Shown here: positions 7,980 through 18,021 of the stretch, one piece after another | How the letters are laid out: each line of letters opens with the position of its first letter | How positions within the stretch are numbered: position 1 is the first letter of the stretch | Position numbers and translations under genes: made by a program | Assembly (NCBI GenBank): GCA_052384575.1 | Contig: JBQSUQ010000004.1 | Reading direction: 5' to 3' (one strand) | Source of the DNA: JBQSUQ01 sp052384575 | GTDB taxonomy: Bacteria; Pseudomonadota; Gammaproteobacteria; Enterobacterales; Pasteurellaceae | Length of the DNA stretch: 64,000 nt | Notes under the pieces: generated by a model | The model's database searches: none | Seen by the model: the letters and a program-made list of their open reading frames with translations, nothing else | Told to the model about the DNA's origin: nothing

Positions 7980-10502
7980 ATGAAAAAATTAGTAGAACAA
8001 TCCGTAATTAATGCTTTTTTTAATGGTACTCATGCAGATCCTTTTGCAGTATTGGGTATGCATGAAACAGAGCGAGGCATTGAGGTGCGAGTGTTAATGC
8101 CTGATGCTGATCAGGTTGTCGTTATTCATCGTGACACCCAACAACCTTTATTAACCTTAGATTGTATTGATGAGCGAGGTTTTTTCTGTGGCGTTGTGCC
8201 AGATATTCGAGAATTTTTTGCTTATCAGTTAGAAGTGACTTGGGGTCATGAAAGTCTGTTAATTGAAGATCCTTATCGTTTCCATCCAATGATTGAGGAA
8301 TTAGATCATTGGTTATTGGCTGAAGGTTCGCATTTACGCCCTTATGAAGTGTTAGGTGCACATTTTATTGAACATGATGGTGTTGCAGGGGTGAACTTCC
8401 GTTTATGGGCACCAAATGCAAAACGTGTATCTGTCGTCGGGGATTTTAACTATTGGGATGGTCGTCGTCATCCAATGCGTTTCCATGCAAGTAGCGGTGT
8501 ATGGGAATTATTTATTCCAAAAGTCACATTAGGACAGCTGTATAAATTTGAATTATTAGATAGCAACAATCATTTGCGTCTTAAAGCAGACCCTTACGCG
8601 TTTGCAGCTCAATTACGCCCAGATACCGCTTCACAAGTGAGTGCATTGCCTGAAATTGTTGAAATGACCGAGCAACGTCGCAAAGCAAATCAATCTGATC
8701 AACCTATTTCTATTTATGAAGTGCATTTAGGATCTTGGAGACGTAATTTAGAAAATAATTTCTGGTTAGATTATGATCAGCTAGGTGATGAGCTCATTCC
8801 TTATGTAAAAGATATGGGCTTTACCCACATTGAATTGTTACCGATTTCTGAATTCCCATTTGACGGTTCTTGGGGCTACCAACCGCTAGGTCTTTATGCA
8901 CCAACAAGTCGTTTTGGTACACCAGAAGGATTTAAACGTTTTGTTGAAAAAGCGCACAAAGCGGGCATTAATGTGATTTTAGACTGGGTGCCAGGCCATT
9001 TCCCAAGCGATACCCATGGTTTAGCGGCTTTTGATGGTACAGCATTGTATGAACATGCCGATCCAAAAGAAGGATACCATCAAGATTGGAATACCTTAAT
9101 TTATAATTATGGTCGCCATGAAGTGAAAAATTACTTATCAGGTAATGCATTATATTGGTTAGAACGTTTTGGCTTAGATGGCTTGCGTGTTGATGCGGTA
9201 GCCTCGATGATTTATCGCGATTATAGCCGTTCTGATGGTCAATGGATCCCGAATCAATATGGTGGGCGTGAAAATTTAGAAGCCATTGAGTTTTTAAAAC
9301 ATACTAACTATGTCTTAGGCACTGAAGCCTCTGGCACAATGAGTGTTGCAGAAGAATCGACTTCTTTCGCTGGGGTGACTTTGCCACCAGAGCATGGAGG
9401 TTTAGGTTTCCATTATAAATGGAATATGGGTTGGATGAATGATACTTTATCCTATATGAAACTTGACCCAATTTATCGCCAATATCATCACAGTAAAATG
9501 ACATTTGGTATGCTATATCAATACAGTGAAAACTTCGTATTGCCTTTATCACATGATGAAGTGGTGCATGGTAAATGTTCATTGCTAGGTAAAATGCCAG
9601 GGGATGCATGGCAAAAATTTGCTAATTTACGTGCATATTATGCTTATATGTGGGGTTATCCGGGCAAAAAACTTTTATTTATGGGGAATGAATTTGCTCA
9701 AGGTCGAGAATGGAATTACGAAGAAAGCTTGGATTGGTTCTTGCTAGATGATTACCATGGCGGCGGTTGGCATAAAGGTGTGTTGCAGTTAGTGAAGGAT
9801 TTGAATAAAACTTACAAAAATCACACCGCACTTTATCAGTTAGATAGCAAACCAGAAGGCTTTAATTGGCTTGTTGTTGATGATGCACAAAATTCGGTAT
9901 TTGCCTTTGAACGCTGTGATAGCAATGGTGAACGCATTATTGTGGTCAGTAACTTTACACCTGTGCCTCGTGAAAATTACCGAATTGGTGTTAATGCCGA
10001 AGGCGAATATGAAGAAATCCTAAATACAGATTCAGTTTATTATAAAGGATCGAATTTGGGTAATTCTGGCGTTGTTGTCTCAGAGGAAGTGGAAAGCCAT
10101 GGAAAAGCGCATTCTATTTCTGTTGTTGTACCGCCATTAGCAACAGTTTATCTCCGTTGGAAAAAAGTGGAGAAAGCAGTGAAAAAAACGCGTAAGCCGC
10201 GTCAGCCGAAAGCGGTAAAAGAGGCTGAAATGGGGGCAGAGAAGACTGTTAAAAAAACAAGAACAGTCAAAGCAAAAGCCACAACTGCAGAAAAAACGAA
10301 AACCACTAAATCTGTGAAATCTACGGCTGCGAAAGCAGAAAAAGCAAAAACAGCTAAAGCGGATAAAGAAAAAACAGAAAAAGTGGTAAAAGCGAAAGCA
10401 GAAAAGGTGGTTAAGGTAAAAGAAGAAAAAACGAAAACAGCCAAAGCTGCAAAAGAGAAAAAAGCAACAGAAAAAACAACAAAGGCAAAAACTGCCAAAT
10501 AA
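7980..10502 (+). CDS. glgB: Glycogen branching enzyme with a Lys/Ala-rich C-terminal tail
   Basis: GlgB makes the alpha-1,6 branches of glycogen. It has tandem N-terminal CBM48-type modules (about 1-115 and 116-230), then a GH13 barrel. The catalytic residues fall exactly at the E. coli positions: D405 in GLRVDAV, E458 in VAEES and D526 in LSHDEVV. The conserved fold ends at VYLRWKK near residue 729, where the E. coli enzyme (728 aa) also ends. Here about 111 more residues follow (10167-10499). They are about one third Lys, with Ala, Thr, Val and Glu in KAK, KTE and KTTK units and no aromatic residue, so this part is low complexity and histone-H1-like. The frame is intact and reads directly from the core. 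See findings. Confidence 0.95.
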   Translation: MKKLVEQSVINAFFNGTHADPFAVLGMHETERGIEVRVLMPDADQVVVIHRDTQQPLLTLDCIDERGFFCGVVPDIREFFAYQLEVTWGHESLLIEDPYRFHPMIEELDHWLLAEGSHLRPYEVLGAHFIEHDGVAGVNFRLWAPNAKRVSVVGDFNYWDGRRHPMRFHASSGVWELFIPKVTLGQLYKFELLDSNNHLRLKADPYAFAAQLRPDTASQVSALPEIVEMTEQRRKANQSDQPISIYEVHLGSWRRNLENNFWLDYDQLGDELIPYVKDMGFTHIELLPISEFPFDGSWGYQPLGLYAPTSRFGTPEGFKRFVEKAHKAGINVILDWVPGHFPSDTHGLAAFDGTALYEHADPKEGYHQDWNTLIYNYGRHEVKNYLSGNALYWLERFGLDGLRVDAVASMIYRDYSRSDGQWIPNQYGGRENLEAIEFLKHTNYVLGTEASGTMSVAEESTSFAGVTLPPEHGGLGFHYKWNMGWMNDTLSYMKLDPIYRQYHHSKMTFGMLYQYSENFVLPLSHDEVVHGKCSLLGKMPGDAWQKFANLRAYYAYMWGYPGKKLLFMGNEFAQGREWNYEESLDWFLLDDYHGGGWHKGVLQLVKDLNKTYKNHTALYQLDSKPEGFNWLVVDDAQNSVFAFERCDSNGERIIVVSNFTPVPRENYRIGVNAEGEYEEILNTDSVYYKGSNLGNSGVVVSEEVESHGKAHSISVVVPPLATVYLRWKKVEKAVKKTRKPRQPKAVKEAEMGAEKTVKKTRTVKAKATTAEKTKTTKSVKSTAAKAEKAKTAKADKEKTEKVVKAKAEKVVKVKEEKTKTAKAAKEKKATEKTTKAKTAK

Positions 10503-10518
10503 TATTATTTCACTCATT

Positions 10519-10540
10519 TAGGGCGTAGCGATACGCCCTA
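10519..10540 (+). terminator. Hairpin between glgB and glgX
   Basis: A 9-bp perfect stem (TAGGGCGTA and its complement) carries a GCGA tetraloop, followed by TCATTTTATT. The U tract is poor, so it is more likely an attenuator or an mRNA 3'-end stabiliser than a full stop within the cluster. Confidence 0.6.
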
Positions 10541-10569
10541 TCATTTTATTATTGTAGTAGGAATGAACA

Positions 10570-12543
10570 ATGCAAGATTTGCAAACTGAAATGGGAATTC
10601 AATTTGAACAACGAAATCAACAATCAGGCGTAAATTTTAGCCTGTATTCATCACAAGCAAGCCATATTGAACTTTGTTTATTTGATGAACAAGACAATGA
10701 ACAACGCTTCGCGATGCAAGTCAATGACAAACATATTTGGCAATGTTGGTTGCCGAATATCTCTGAGGGGACTAAATATGGCTATCGTATTTATGGCGAT
10801 AATGAATTAAGCAACCCGAACAAATTAATGCTCGATCCTTACGCCAAAAAAGTGGTCGGCAAACCTGATTTATCTCATTATGAAGCTTGCTCTTGGTTTC
10901 TCCTTTCTGATGATCGTGATAATGCACAAAAAGCACCTAAAGCAGTCGTATATCAACCAACAGAATTTGATTGGGAGGATGATAAATCGTTGCAAACACC
11001 TTGGGCTAACACAATTGTGTATGAATTGCATGTGAAAGGATTTAGCCAATTACGCGAAGATTTACCCCAAAATATTCGTGGGACTTATGCGGGATTAGCG
11101 CATGCAAAAAGCATTGCTTATTTGCAGGATCTTGGTATTACTGCGGTTGAGCTATTGCCGGTCAATTTTGCCATAAATGAACCGCACTTACAGGAAAAAG
11201 GCTTAAGTAATTACTGGGGATATAATCCTTTAGCCATGTTTGCTTTAGAGCCTAATTATGCTGCAACAGAAGAACCAGAGATCGAATTTAAGCAAATGGT
11301 TAAAAAGTTGCATAAAGCGGGCATTGAAGTGATTTTGGATATTGTTTTTAACCATAGTGCAGAGAGTGAAAAATATTATCCAACTTTTAGTCAGCGTGGC
11401 ATTGATGATCAAACTTATTATTGGCAAAACGAGCAAGGGCAATATCTGAATTGGACAGGTTGTGGAAATATGCTGGATATTTCAAAACCAGCGAGCAGAG
11501 CTTGGGTGTTGGATTGTTTACGCTATTGGGTAACAGAATATCATATTGACGGTTTTCGTTTTGATTTAGCCACCAGTTTAGGCAGAGAAAGCCCTGAATT
11601 TAATCCTAAAGCAGTACTATTAACGGAAATGGAACAAGATCCTATTTTAAGCAAATGCAAATTGATTTGTGAACCTTGGGATCTTGGTGAAGGCGGATAT
11701 CAAGTGGGAAGATTCCCCGCCTATTTTGCAGAATGGAACGACCGCTATCGTGATGATATGCGCTTATTTTGGTTGTGGAAAAGTGGCAACTTAGGCGCTT
11801 TTGCTGAACGTTTAGCTGGTTCAAGTGATATTTATCGCAAGGAAAACCAATACCCACATAAAACGTTGAATTTTTTAACCGCACATGACGGTTTTACATT
11901 ACGCGATTTAGTGAGTTATAACCATAAGCATAATTTGGCGAATGGCGAAGATAATCGTGATGGACGCAATGATAATTTCAGCTATAACCATGGTGTTGAA
12001 GGAATGGTCAATGCCTTACCATTGCAGCAACAAAGTGCGGTGGAAAATCAACGATTTTTAACCAGTATGGCATTATTGCGCAGTTTATTATTATCTAATG
12101 GTACGCCGATGTTATTAGCAGGCGATGAGTTCGGCAATACGCAATATGGCAACAATAATGCTTACTGCCAGGATAATGAAATTAGTTGGCTAAAATGGCA
12201 AAATTTTGACCGCGCTTTATTTGTGGCGACAAAACAAGCCATTCAATTACGTAAAAAAATTGCGAGCTTGTGTCAGGATAAATGGTGGAGCGATGAGAAT
12301 GTTCGTTGGCTCAATCAATGGGGCAATCCAATGAATGAAGGGGATTGGCAGAATCAGGAAAGTAAAAATTTACAAATTTTACTCGATGAGCAGTGGTTAT
12401 TCCTTATCAATGGCAAAGATGACATTCAGCATTTTGTCTTACCAGAAGGACAATGGAAAATGCTCGATTTAATTGCCGAAAAAATCGTGGAGGGAGAATG
12501 CGAGATTGAACAGATCGGATTACATGTCTTTTCCCGAAAATAA
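10570..12543 (+). CDS. glgX: Glycogen debranching enzyme GlgX
   Basis: GlgX hydrolyses alpha-1,6 branches of limit dextrins left by phosphorylase. This GH13 isoamylase-type enzyme has an N-terminal CBM48 module and the catalytic residues D332 (GFRFDLA), E368 (LICEPWDLG) and D440 (LTAHDGFT). Its 657 residues equal the E. coli protein. The start has the RBS AGGAATGAAC upstream. Uptake sequences lie inside the gene (for example near 12030). It follows glgB after a hairpin and precedes the glgC promoter region. Together with glgP it forms the breakdown arm of glycogen metabolism. Confidence 0.95.
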   Translation: MQDLQTEMGIQFEQRNQQSGVNFSLYSSQASHIELCLFDEQDNEQRFAMQVNDKHIWQCWLPNISEGTKYGYRIYGDNELSNPNKLMLDPYAKKVVGKPDLSHYEACSWFLLSDDRDNAQKAPKAVVYQPTEFDWEDDKSLQTPWANTIVYELHVKGFSQLREDLPQNIRGTYAGLAHAKSIAYLQDLGITAVELLPVNFAINEPHLQEKGLSNYWGYNPLAMFALEPNYAATEEPEIEFKQMVKKLHKAGIEVILDIVFNHSAESEKYYPTFSQRGIDDQTYYWQNEQGQYLNWTGCGNMLDISKPASRAWVLDCLRYWVTEYHIDGFRFDLATSLGRESPEFNPKAVLLTEMEQDPILSKCKLICEPWDLGEGGYQVGRFPAYFAEWNDRYRDDMRLFWLWKSGNLGAFAERLAGSSDIYRKENQYPHKTLNFLTAHDGFTLRDLVSYNHKHNLANGEDNRDGRNDNFSYNHGVEGMVNALPLQQQSAVENQRFLTSMALLRSLLLSNGTPMLLAGDEFGNTQYGNNNAYCQDNEISWLKWQNFDRALFVATKQAIQLRKKIASLCQDKWWSDENVRWLNQWGNPMNEGDWQNQESKNLQILLDEQWLFLINGKDDIQHFVLPEGQWKMLDLIAEKIVEGECEIEQIGLHVFSRK

Positions 12544-12561
12544 CCGACTTTTTTATAAAAA

Positions 12562-12603
12562 TTTGAGGTATATCACAGAAATAAATTACATTCTAACTAT
12601 AAT
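12562..12603 (+). promoter_or_regulatory. CRP-dependent class II promoter candidate for glgCAP
   Basis: TTTGA-GGTATA-TCACA at 12562-12577 matches 9 of 10 bases of the CRP consensus TGTGA-N6-TCACA. A perfect -10 element TATAAT lies at 12598-12603. With a start near 12610 the CRP dyad is centred at about -41, the standard class II activator position. E. coli glgC transcription is known to be stimulated by cAMP-CRP. Confidence 0.7.
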
Positions 12604-12683
12604 GGGTTGTAAGGAATGTTGAAATACATCATACCTTAACTGAAACGATTAATTCGCAAATTTTATTTTATGGAGATCTGTTT

Positions 12684-13988
12684 ATGAGCAGCAATATTTC
12701 ACAACCGAGCAAACACGAATTAGTCAAAGATACTTTAGTATTAATTTTGGCAGGGGGACGAGGTTCTCGTCTATATGAATTAACAGATAAACGCGCTAAG
12801 CCAGCCCTATATTTTGGTGGTAACCGCCGTATTATTGATTTTGCATTGTCTAACTGTATTAACTCGGGATTAAACCGTATCGGTGTCATTACACAATATG
12901 CAGCTCATTCTTTATTACGCCATTTACAAACGGGTTGGTCGTTTCTACCACAAGAGCGCGGTGAATTCGTTGATATGTTACCTGCGCGCCAACAAATTGA
13001 TGATAATACTTGGTATCGTGGTACAGCGGATGCGGTTTATCAAAATATGGCGATTATCCGCGACCACTATAAACCAAAATATGTTTTAATTTTAGCAGGT
13101 GACCATATTTATAAAATGGATTACGCACAAATGATTCTTGACCATGTTACCAGTGGCGCAAAATGTACAGTTGGTTGTATTGAAGTGCCTCGTGAAAGTG
13201 CAAAAGAATTTGGCGTAATGGCGGTTAATGAAAACTTAAAAGTTAAAGCCTTCGTAGAAAAACCAAAAGATCCACCACCAATGGTTGATAAACCAAATTC
13301 TTCTTTGGCTTCAATGGGTATTTATGTATTCGATGCGGATTATTTATATAACGTGTTAGAACATATTGTTGATACACCTTATACATCTCATGACTTTGGT
13401 AAAGATGTGATGCCGTTAGCATTAGAAGAGGGCGTGTTATATGCCCATCCATTTGATCGTTCTTGCAAAGGTCGAAATACGAATGGATCTATTTACTGGC
13501 GCGATGTGGGTACACTTGATAGTTTCTGGCAAGCCAACATTGATTTGGTTTCCGAACAACCTCAACTTGATATTTATGATCCGAGCTGGCCAATTCGTGG
13601 TAACCCAATTCAGCCTTATCCATCAAAATTCTTCTATCATCAACCAATTGAACGTCCGGTAGATAACTCATTGATTGCCGGTGGCTGTTTGATTACCGAT
13701 GCTTCTATTAGTTATTCTGTTGTATTTGACAATGTGAAAGCGAATGAAGGCTCAATAATTGATCATAGTGTTGTTTTACCACAGGTAACAGTAGGTAAAA
13801 ATGTAACCTTGAGACGTTGTATCGTGGATCGTAATGTGACAATTCCAGATGGTTTGCAAATCGGTGTTGATTTAGAATTAGATAAAAAACGTTTCCGTGT
13901 CAGCCAGAATGGTATTGTTCTTGTTACTCGAAGCATGTTACAGAAACTGCAAGGGGAAACGGTATTATCTGAAGAAAATTTAGATTAA
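12684..13988 (+). CDS. glgC: Glucose-1-phosphate adenylyltransferase (ADP-glucose pyrophosphorylase)
   Basis: GlgC forms ADP-glucose from ATP and glucose-1-phosphate, the committed step of bacterial glycogen synthesis. It has the nucleotidyltransferase loop ILAGGRGSRL (residues 21-30). Lys39 in RAKP matches the allosteric activator site of the E. coli enzyme. A C-terminal left-handed beta-helix (about 300-420) follows. The 434 residues fit the family (E. coli 431). GGAG lies 9 bases before the ATG. A predicted class II CRP promoter lies upstream, so glgC-glgA-glgP can be expressed apart from malQ-glgB-glgX. Confidence 0.96.
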   Translation: MSSNISQPSKHELVKDTLVLILAGGRGSRLYELTDKRAKPALYFGGNRRIIDFALSNCINSGLNRIGVITQYAAHSLLRHLQTGWSFLPQERGEFVDMLPARQQIDDNTWYRGTADAVYQNMAIIRDHYKPKYVLILAGDHIYKMDYAQMILDHVTSGAKCTVGCIEVPRESAKEFGVMAVNENLKVKAFVEKPKDPPPMVDKPNSSLASMGIYVFDADYLYNVLEHIVDTPYTSHDFGKDVMPLALEEGVLYAHPFDRSCKGRNTNGSIYWRDVGTLDSFWQANIDLVSEQPQLDIYDPSWPIRGNPIQPYPSKFFYHQPIERPVDNSLIAGGCLITDASISYSVVFDNVKANEGSIIDHSVVLPQVTVGKNVTLRRCIVDRNVTIPDGLQIGVDLELDKKRFRVSQNGIVLVTRSMLQKLQGETVLSEENLD

Positions 13989-14004
13989 TCCCTCTAATTG
14001 ATAC

Positions 14005-14024
14005 GGACGCCATTATTGGCGTCC
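14005..14024 (+). terminator. Hairpin between glgC and glgA
   Basis: A 7-bp perfect stem (GGACGCC and its complement) with a 6-base loop is followed by ATTGTTATTTT. With such a weak T tract it is probably an intra-operon attenuator. Confidence 0.5.
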
Positions 14025-14062
14025 ATTGTTATTTTAGCTATCTTCAAAAAAGAGAATGAAAG

Positions 14063-15493
14063 ATGAATATTTTACATGTGTGCTCTGAAATTTACCCTTT
14101 ATTAAAAACCGGCGGACTTGCAGATGTATTAGGGGCTTTACCAAAAGCACAAAATCAAATTGGCGATGAAGCAAGGGTATTAATTCCAGGATACCCAGCA
14201 ATTATGCGTGGGATTCCTGAAACAGTTGTTGTTGCAGAAGTCCATACTTTTGCGGGTTATGTGACATTACGTTATGGAAAATTAGATGATGTGGGTGTTT
14301 ATATTATCGATGCACCACATCTTTATGCAAGAGAGGGCAATCCTTATCATGACCAATGGTATAACGACTATATCGATAACTATAAACGCTTTGCATTATT
14401 AGGTTGGATTGGTGCGGAATTAGCTGTTGGTTTGGATTTTTGGTGGCGAGCAGAAGTTGTTCATTCCCATGACTGGCATGCAGGTTTAACTAGTGCTTAT
14501 TTGCATTTAAAAGGTCGCCCAGCTAAATCCGTATTTACTATTCATAATTTAGCGTATCAAGGTAAATTCTCCTATCACCATCTTTATGAAATTGGTTTAC
14601 CTTGGGATATGTTCCATGTAGATGGTTTAGAATTGTATGGACAAATTTCTTACTTAAAAGCAGGTTTATTCTATTCTGATGCGGCAACGGCAGTCAGTCC
14701 AACCTATGCAAAAGAAATTACACGTCCTGAATTTGCTTATGGTTTAGAAGGGTTATTATCGACTTTATCTTACCAAGGTCGTTTACATGGCATTTTAAAC
14801 GGCGTTGATGAACAAGTGTGGCATCCGAATAATGATCCATATATTGAGGATCACTATAAATTAAAATTTATGGGTGGTAAGAAAAAGAATAAACAAAAAT
14901 TACAAGAATATTTCAACTTGCCTCAAGATCCTGAAGCCTTACTCTTTGTAATGATTACGCGTTTAACAGAACAAAAAGGGGTTGATTTATTACTAGAAAG
15001 TGCGGATGAAATCGTTAAACAAGGTGGACAGCTAATTATTTTAGGCTCAGGTTCGCCGAATTTAGAAGAAGGCGTATATGGTTTAACCCAATATTACCCT
15101 AATAATGTGGCGGCTAAAATTGGCTACGACGAACCTTTATCTCATTTAATGGTTGCTGGTGGCGATGTTATTTTAGTTCCAAGCCGTTTTGAACCTTGTG
15201 GATTAACCCAATTATATGGTTTGAAATATGGTACCTTACCTTTAGTTCGCTCTACTGGTGGATTGGCTGATACTGTTGTTGACAGTTCGAGTGAAAATAT
15301 CAAAGCCGGAACCGCAACAGGATTTGCCTTTGAGCACGCCGATCCTTATTCCTTACGCCAAGCCTTAATTAATGCCTTTAATCTATGGCAAAAACAGCGT
15401 TTATGGTTCAGTGTAAGGGCGAATGCGATGGAGCAAGACTTCAGTTGGACACTGGCAGCAAGAAGCTATCAATCCCTTTATTATAAAATTTAG
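14063..15493 (+). CDS. glgA: Glycogen synthase
   Basis: GlgA (GT5) extends alpha-1,4-glucan chains from ADP-glucose. It has the ADP-glucose-binding KTGGLAD motif with Lys15, the early SHDWHAGL segment, and the C-terminal SRFEPCGLTQ motif with Glu377. Lys15 and Glu377 occupy the E. coli positions. The 476 residues are one short of the E. coli enzyme (477). AGAG precedes the ATG. It follows glgC by 74 nt and precedes glgP by 66 nt. Confidence 0.96.
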   Translation: MNILHVCSEIYPLLKTGGLADVLGALPKAQNQIGDEARVLIPGYPAIMRGIPETVVVAEVHTFAGYVTLRYGKLDDVGVYIIDAPHLYAREGNPYHDQWYNDYIDNYKRFALLGWIGAELAVGLDFWWRAEVVHSHDWHAGLTSAYLHLKGRPAKSVFTIHNLAYQGKFSYHHLYEIGLPWDMFHVDGLELYGQISYLKAGLFYSDAATAVSPTYAKEITRPEFAYGLEGLLSTLSYQGRLHGILNGVDEQVWHPNNDPYIEDHYKLKFMGGKKKNKQKLQEYFNLPQDPEALLFVMITRLTEQKGVDLLLESADEIVKQGGQLIILGSGSPNLEEGVYGLTQYYPNNVAAKIGYDEPLSHLMVAGGDVILVPSRFEPCGLTQLYGLKYGTLPLVRSTGGLADTVVDSSSENIKAGTATGFAFEHADPYSLRQALINAFNLWQKQRLWFSVRANAMEQDFSWTLAARSYQSLYYKI

Positions 15494-15511
15494 TTGGATT
15501 TTTTATCAAAG

Positions 15512-15532
15512 TGCGGTTAAAATCCGCACTAT
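15512..15532 (+). terminator. Short uptake-sequence hairpin between glgA and glgP
   Basis: AGTGCGG and CCGCACT form a 7-bp stem with loop TTAAAAT, followed by ATTTTATTA. One arm extends to a full uptake sequence, the other is imperfect. It is probably a partial terminator or attenuator. Confidence 0.5.
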
Positions 15533-15559
15533 TTTATTATATATGTATGGAGTTTATTA

Positions 15560-18007
15560 ATGACAGATCAACTATTTTCCTATAGTCGTCCCGAGGAAAG
15601 TGTCGAATCACTAAAGAAATCAATTGTTTATAAATTAGTTTTTGCAATTGGTCGTTCACCAGAAGAAGCAAGCCAACGTGATTGGTTAAACGCAACATTA
15701 TATGCTGTGCGCGATTTAGTCACAGAAGGCTGGATTTCTACAGCAAGACAAGCTCGTTCAGAAGAAACACGTCGCGTTTATTATTTATCAATGGAATTCT
15801 TAATGGGAAGAACCTTGTCAAATGCCTTACTTGCTGAAGGGGTGTATGACATTGCTAAACAAGCATTAAGTGAATTGCATGTTGATTTAGAAGATGTATT
15901 AGAAAAAGAAGTAGATCCAGGTTTAGGTAACGGTGGTTTAGGCCGTTTAGCTGCTTGTTTTATGGATTCAATTGCAACGTTGGCATTACCAGGTATGGGA
16001 TATGGTATTCGTTATGAATACGGTATGTTCCAACAACATATTGAAGATGGTCGCCAAGTAGAGAAACCAGATGCTTGGTTAGAAAAAGGCTATCCTTGGG
16101 AATATATCCGTCCATCTAAACGTTTTAACATTCATTTTGGCGGTAATATCCATTTTGAAGGTAAAAAATGTGTTTGGACGCCAGCTGAAGAAATTTCTGC
16201 CTTAGCTTATGACCAAATGATCCCGGGTTATGCAACAGATGCTGCTGCAACATTGCGTTTATGGTCTGCTAAAGCGGGGGATAACTTCAACTTGGCGAAA
16301 TTTAACCAAGGGGACTATTTCGGTGCAATCGAAGAGCGTTCATCAAGTGAAAACGTTTCTCGTGTACTTTACCCAGACGATTCAACTTGGGCGGGTCGTG
16401 AATTACGTTTACGCCAAGAGTATTTCTTAGTATCTGCTTCATTACAAGACATTTTGAAACGCCATAAACGTACTCATGGCACCTTAGATAATTTAGCAGA
16501 CAAAGTGGCTATCCATCTAAATGATACTCACCCAGCATTAACAATCCCTGAATTAATGCGTATTTTAGTAGATGAAGAAGGCTACGCATGGGAAAAAGCA
16601 TGGGAAATGACCGTTGCTATTTGTTCTTATACTTGTCATACCCTCATGTCAGAAGCATTAGAAACATGGTCTGTTGAAATGATGGGTAGCTTATTACCAC
16701 GTCATTTACAAATGATTTTTGAAATTAATGATCATTTCTTAACTTATGTGCGTGAGAATGTGACTCAAGATGAAAACTTCATTCGTCGAGTGTCCTTAGT
16801 TGAAGAAGGTAATAACCGTAAAGTTCGTATGGGTTGGTTATCTGTTGTTGGTTCACACAAAATTAATGGTGTGGCAGCAATCCACTCTGACTTAATGGTG
16901 ACATCAACTTTCTCTGATTTTGCACGTATTTATCCTGAGCGTTTCACTAACGTGACTAACGGTATCACGCCTCGCCGCTGGATTGGTGTTGCTAACCCGA
17001 ATTTATCTGCATTATTTGATAAATATATTGGTAATGAATGGCGTAGAGATTTAAGTCAATTACGCAATTTAGAAAGCTATATTGGCGATGCATCATTCAA
17101 AGAAGCTGTTTACAACATTAAACATGTTAACAAAGCAAAATTAGCGGCTTATATTAAGAAAGAATTAGGCGTAACTGTTAATCCAAATGCGCTATTTGAT
17201 GTACAAGTGAAGCGTATTCATGAATATAAACGCCAAATCCTTAATGTGTTACATATTGTTGCTCGTTATAACGCAATGTTAGCTAACCCTGAAAAAGATT
17301 GGACACCTCGCGTGTTTATCTTAGCTGGTAAAGCGGCATCAGCTTACCATGCAGCAAAACAAACCATCAATCTCATTAACGATGTTGCGAATGTGATTAA
17401 TAATGATCCTCGCTTAAAAGATCGCTTAAAATTAGTTTATATTCCTAACTATAGCGTAAGCTTAGCGGAATTAATTATTCCAGCCGCAGATATTTCAGAG
17501 CAAATTTCTCTAGCGGGTACTGAAGCATCTGGTACAAGTAACATGAAATTCGCTTTAAATGGTGCATTAACATTAGGTACATTAGATGGTGCAAACGTTG
17601 AAATTTTAGAAAACGTTGGTGCTGACAACGTATTTATCTTTGGTAACACCGTAGAGCAGGTTGACGAGTTACGTCGTAACGGATACCGCCCATTTGATTA
17701 TTACCAAAACGATGCGGAATTACGTCAAGTAATTGACCAAATTATTGGTGGTCATTTTTCTCCAAATGAACCTAATCGCTATCATCAGCTATTAAGCGGA
17801 TTACAGTATCATGATTATTATCAATCATTTGCTGATTTCCGTAGCTATGTTGAAGCACAAAAAGTTGTGGATGAGAAATTCCAAAATAAAGAAGCTTGGG
17901 TCGATAGTACATTACAAAATATTGTCAATATGAGTTTCTTCTCATCTGACCGTACTATTGCTGAATATGCAGAGCGTATTTGGAATATTAAACCTCTAAA
18001 AGTTTAA
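15560..18007 (+). CDS. glgP: Glycogen phosphorylase
   Basis: GlgP removes glucose-1-phosphate from the non-reducing ends of glycogen. It is a GT35 enzyme of 815 residues, the E. coli length. The pyridoxal-phosphate segment SGTSNMKFALNG carries the cofactor lysine at about residue 663. Other conserved blocks are EVDPGLGNGGLGRLAACF, HLNDTHPAL and QVKRIHEYKRQ. It ends the glg cluster, and the double terminator at 18022-18099 follows. Confidence 0.97.
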   Translation: MTDQLFSYSRPEESVESLKKSIVYKLVFAIGRSPEEASQRDWLNATLYAVRDLVTEGWISTARQARSEETRRVYYLSMEFLMGRTLSNALLAEGVYDIAKQALSELHVDLEDVLEKEVDPGLGNGGLGRLAACFMDSIATLALPGMGYGIRYEYGMFQQHIEDGRQVEKPDAWLEKGYPWEYIRPSKRFNIHFGGNIHFEGKKCVWTPAEEISALAYDQMIPGYATDAAATLRLWSAKAGDNFNLAKFNQGDYFGAIEERSSSENVSRVLYPDDSTWAGRELRLRQEYFLVSASLQDILKRHKRTHGTLDNLADKVAIHLNDTHPALTIPELMRILVDEEGYAWEKAWEMTVAICSYTCHTLMSEALETWSVEMMGSLLPRHLQMIFEINDHFLTYVRENVTQDENFIRRVSLVEEGNNRKVRMGWLSVVGSHKINGVAAIHSDLMVTSTFSDFARIYPERFTNVTNGITPRRWIGVANPNLSALFDKYIGNEWRRDLSQLRNLESYIGDASFKEAVYNIKHVNKAKLAAYIKKELGVTVNPNALFDVQVKRIHEYKRQILNVLHIVARYNAMLANPEKDWTPRVFILAGKAASAYHAAKQTINLINDVANVINNDPRLKDRLKLVYIPNYSVSLAELIIPAADISEQISLAGTEASGTSNMKFALNGALTLGTLDGANVEILENVGADNVFIFGNTVEQVDELRRNGYRPFDYYQNDAELRQVIDQIIGGHFSPNEPNRYHQLLSGLQYHDYYQSFADFRSYVEAQKVVDEKFQNKEAWVDSTLQNIVNMSFFSSDRTIAEYAERIWNIKPLKV

Positions 18008-18021
18008 TTAAGTAAAAAAGA

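Noticed and set aside
10137..10517. Phe/Cys-rich open frame on the minus strand opposite the glgB tail
   Set aside because: It is the mirror of the Lys/Ala codons in the GlgB tail. It has no ribosome-binding site and an implausible composition.
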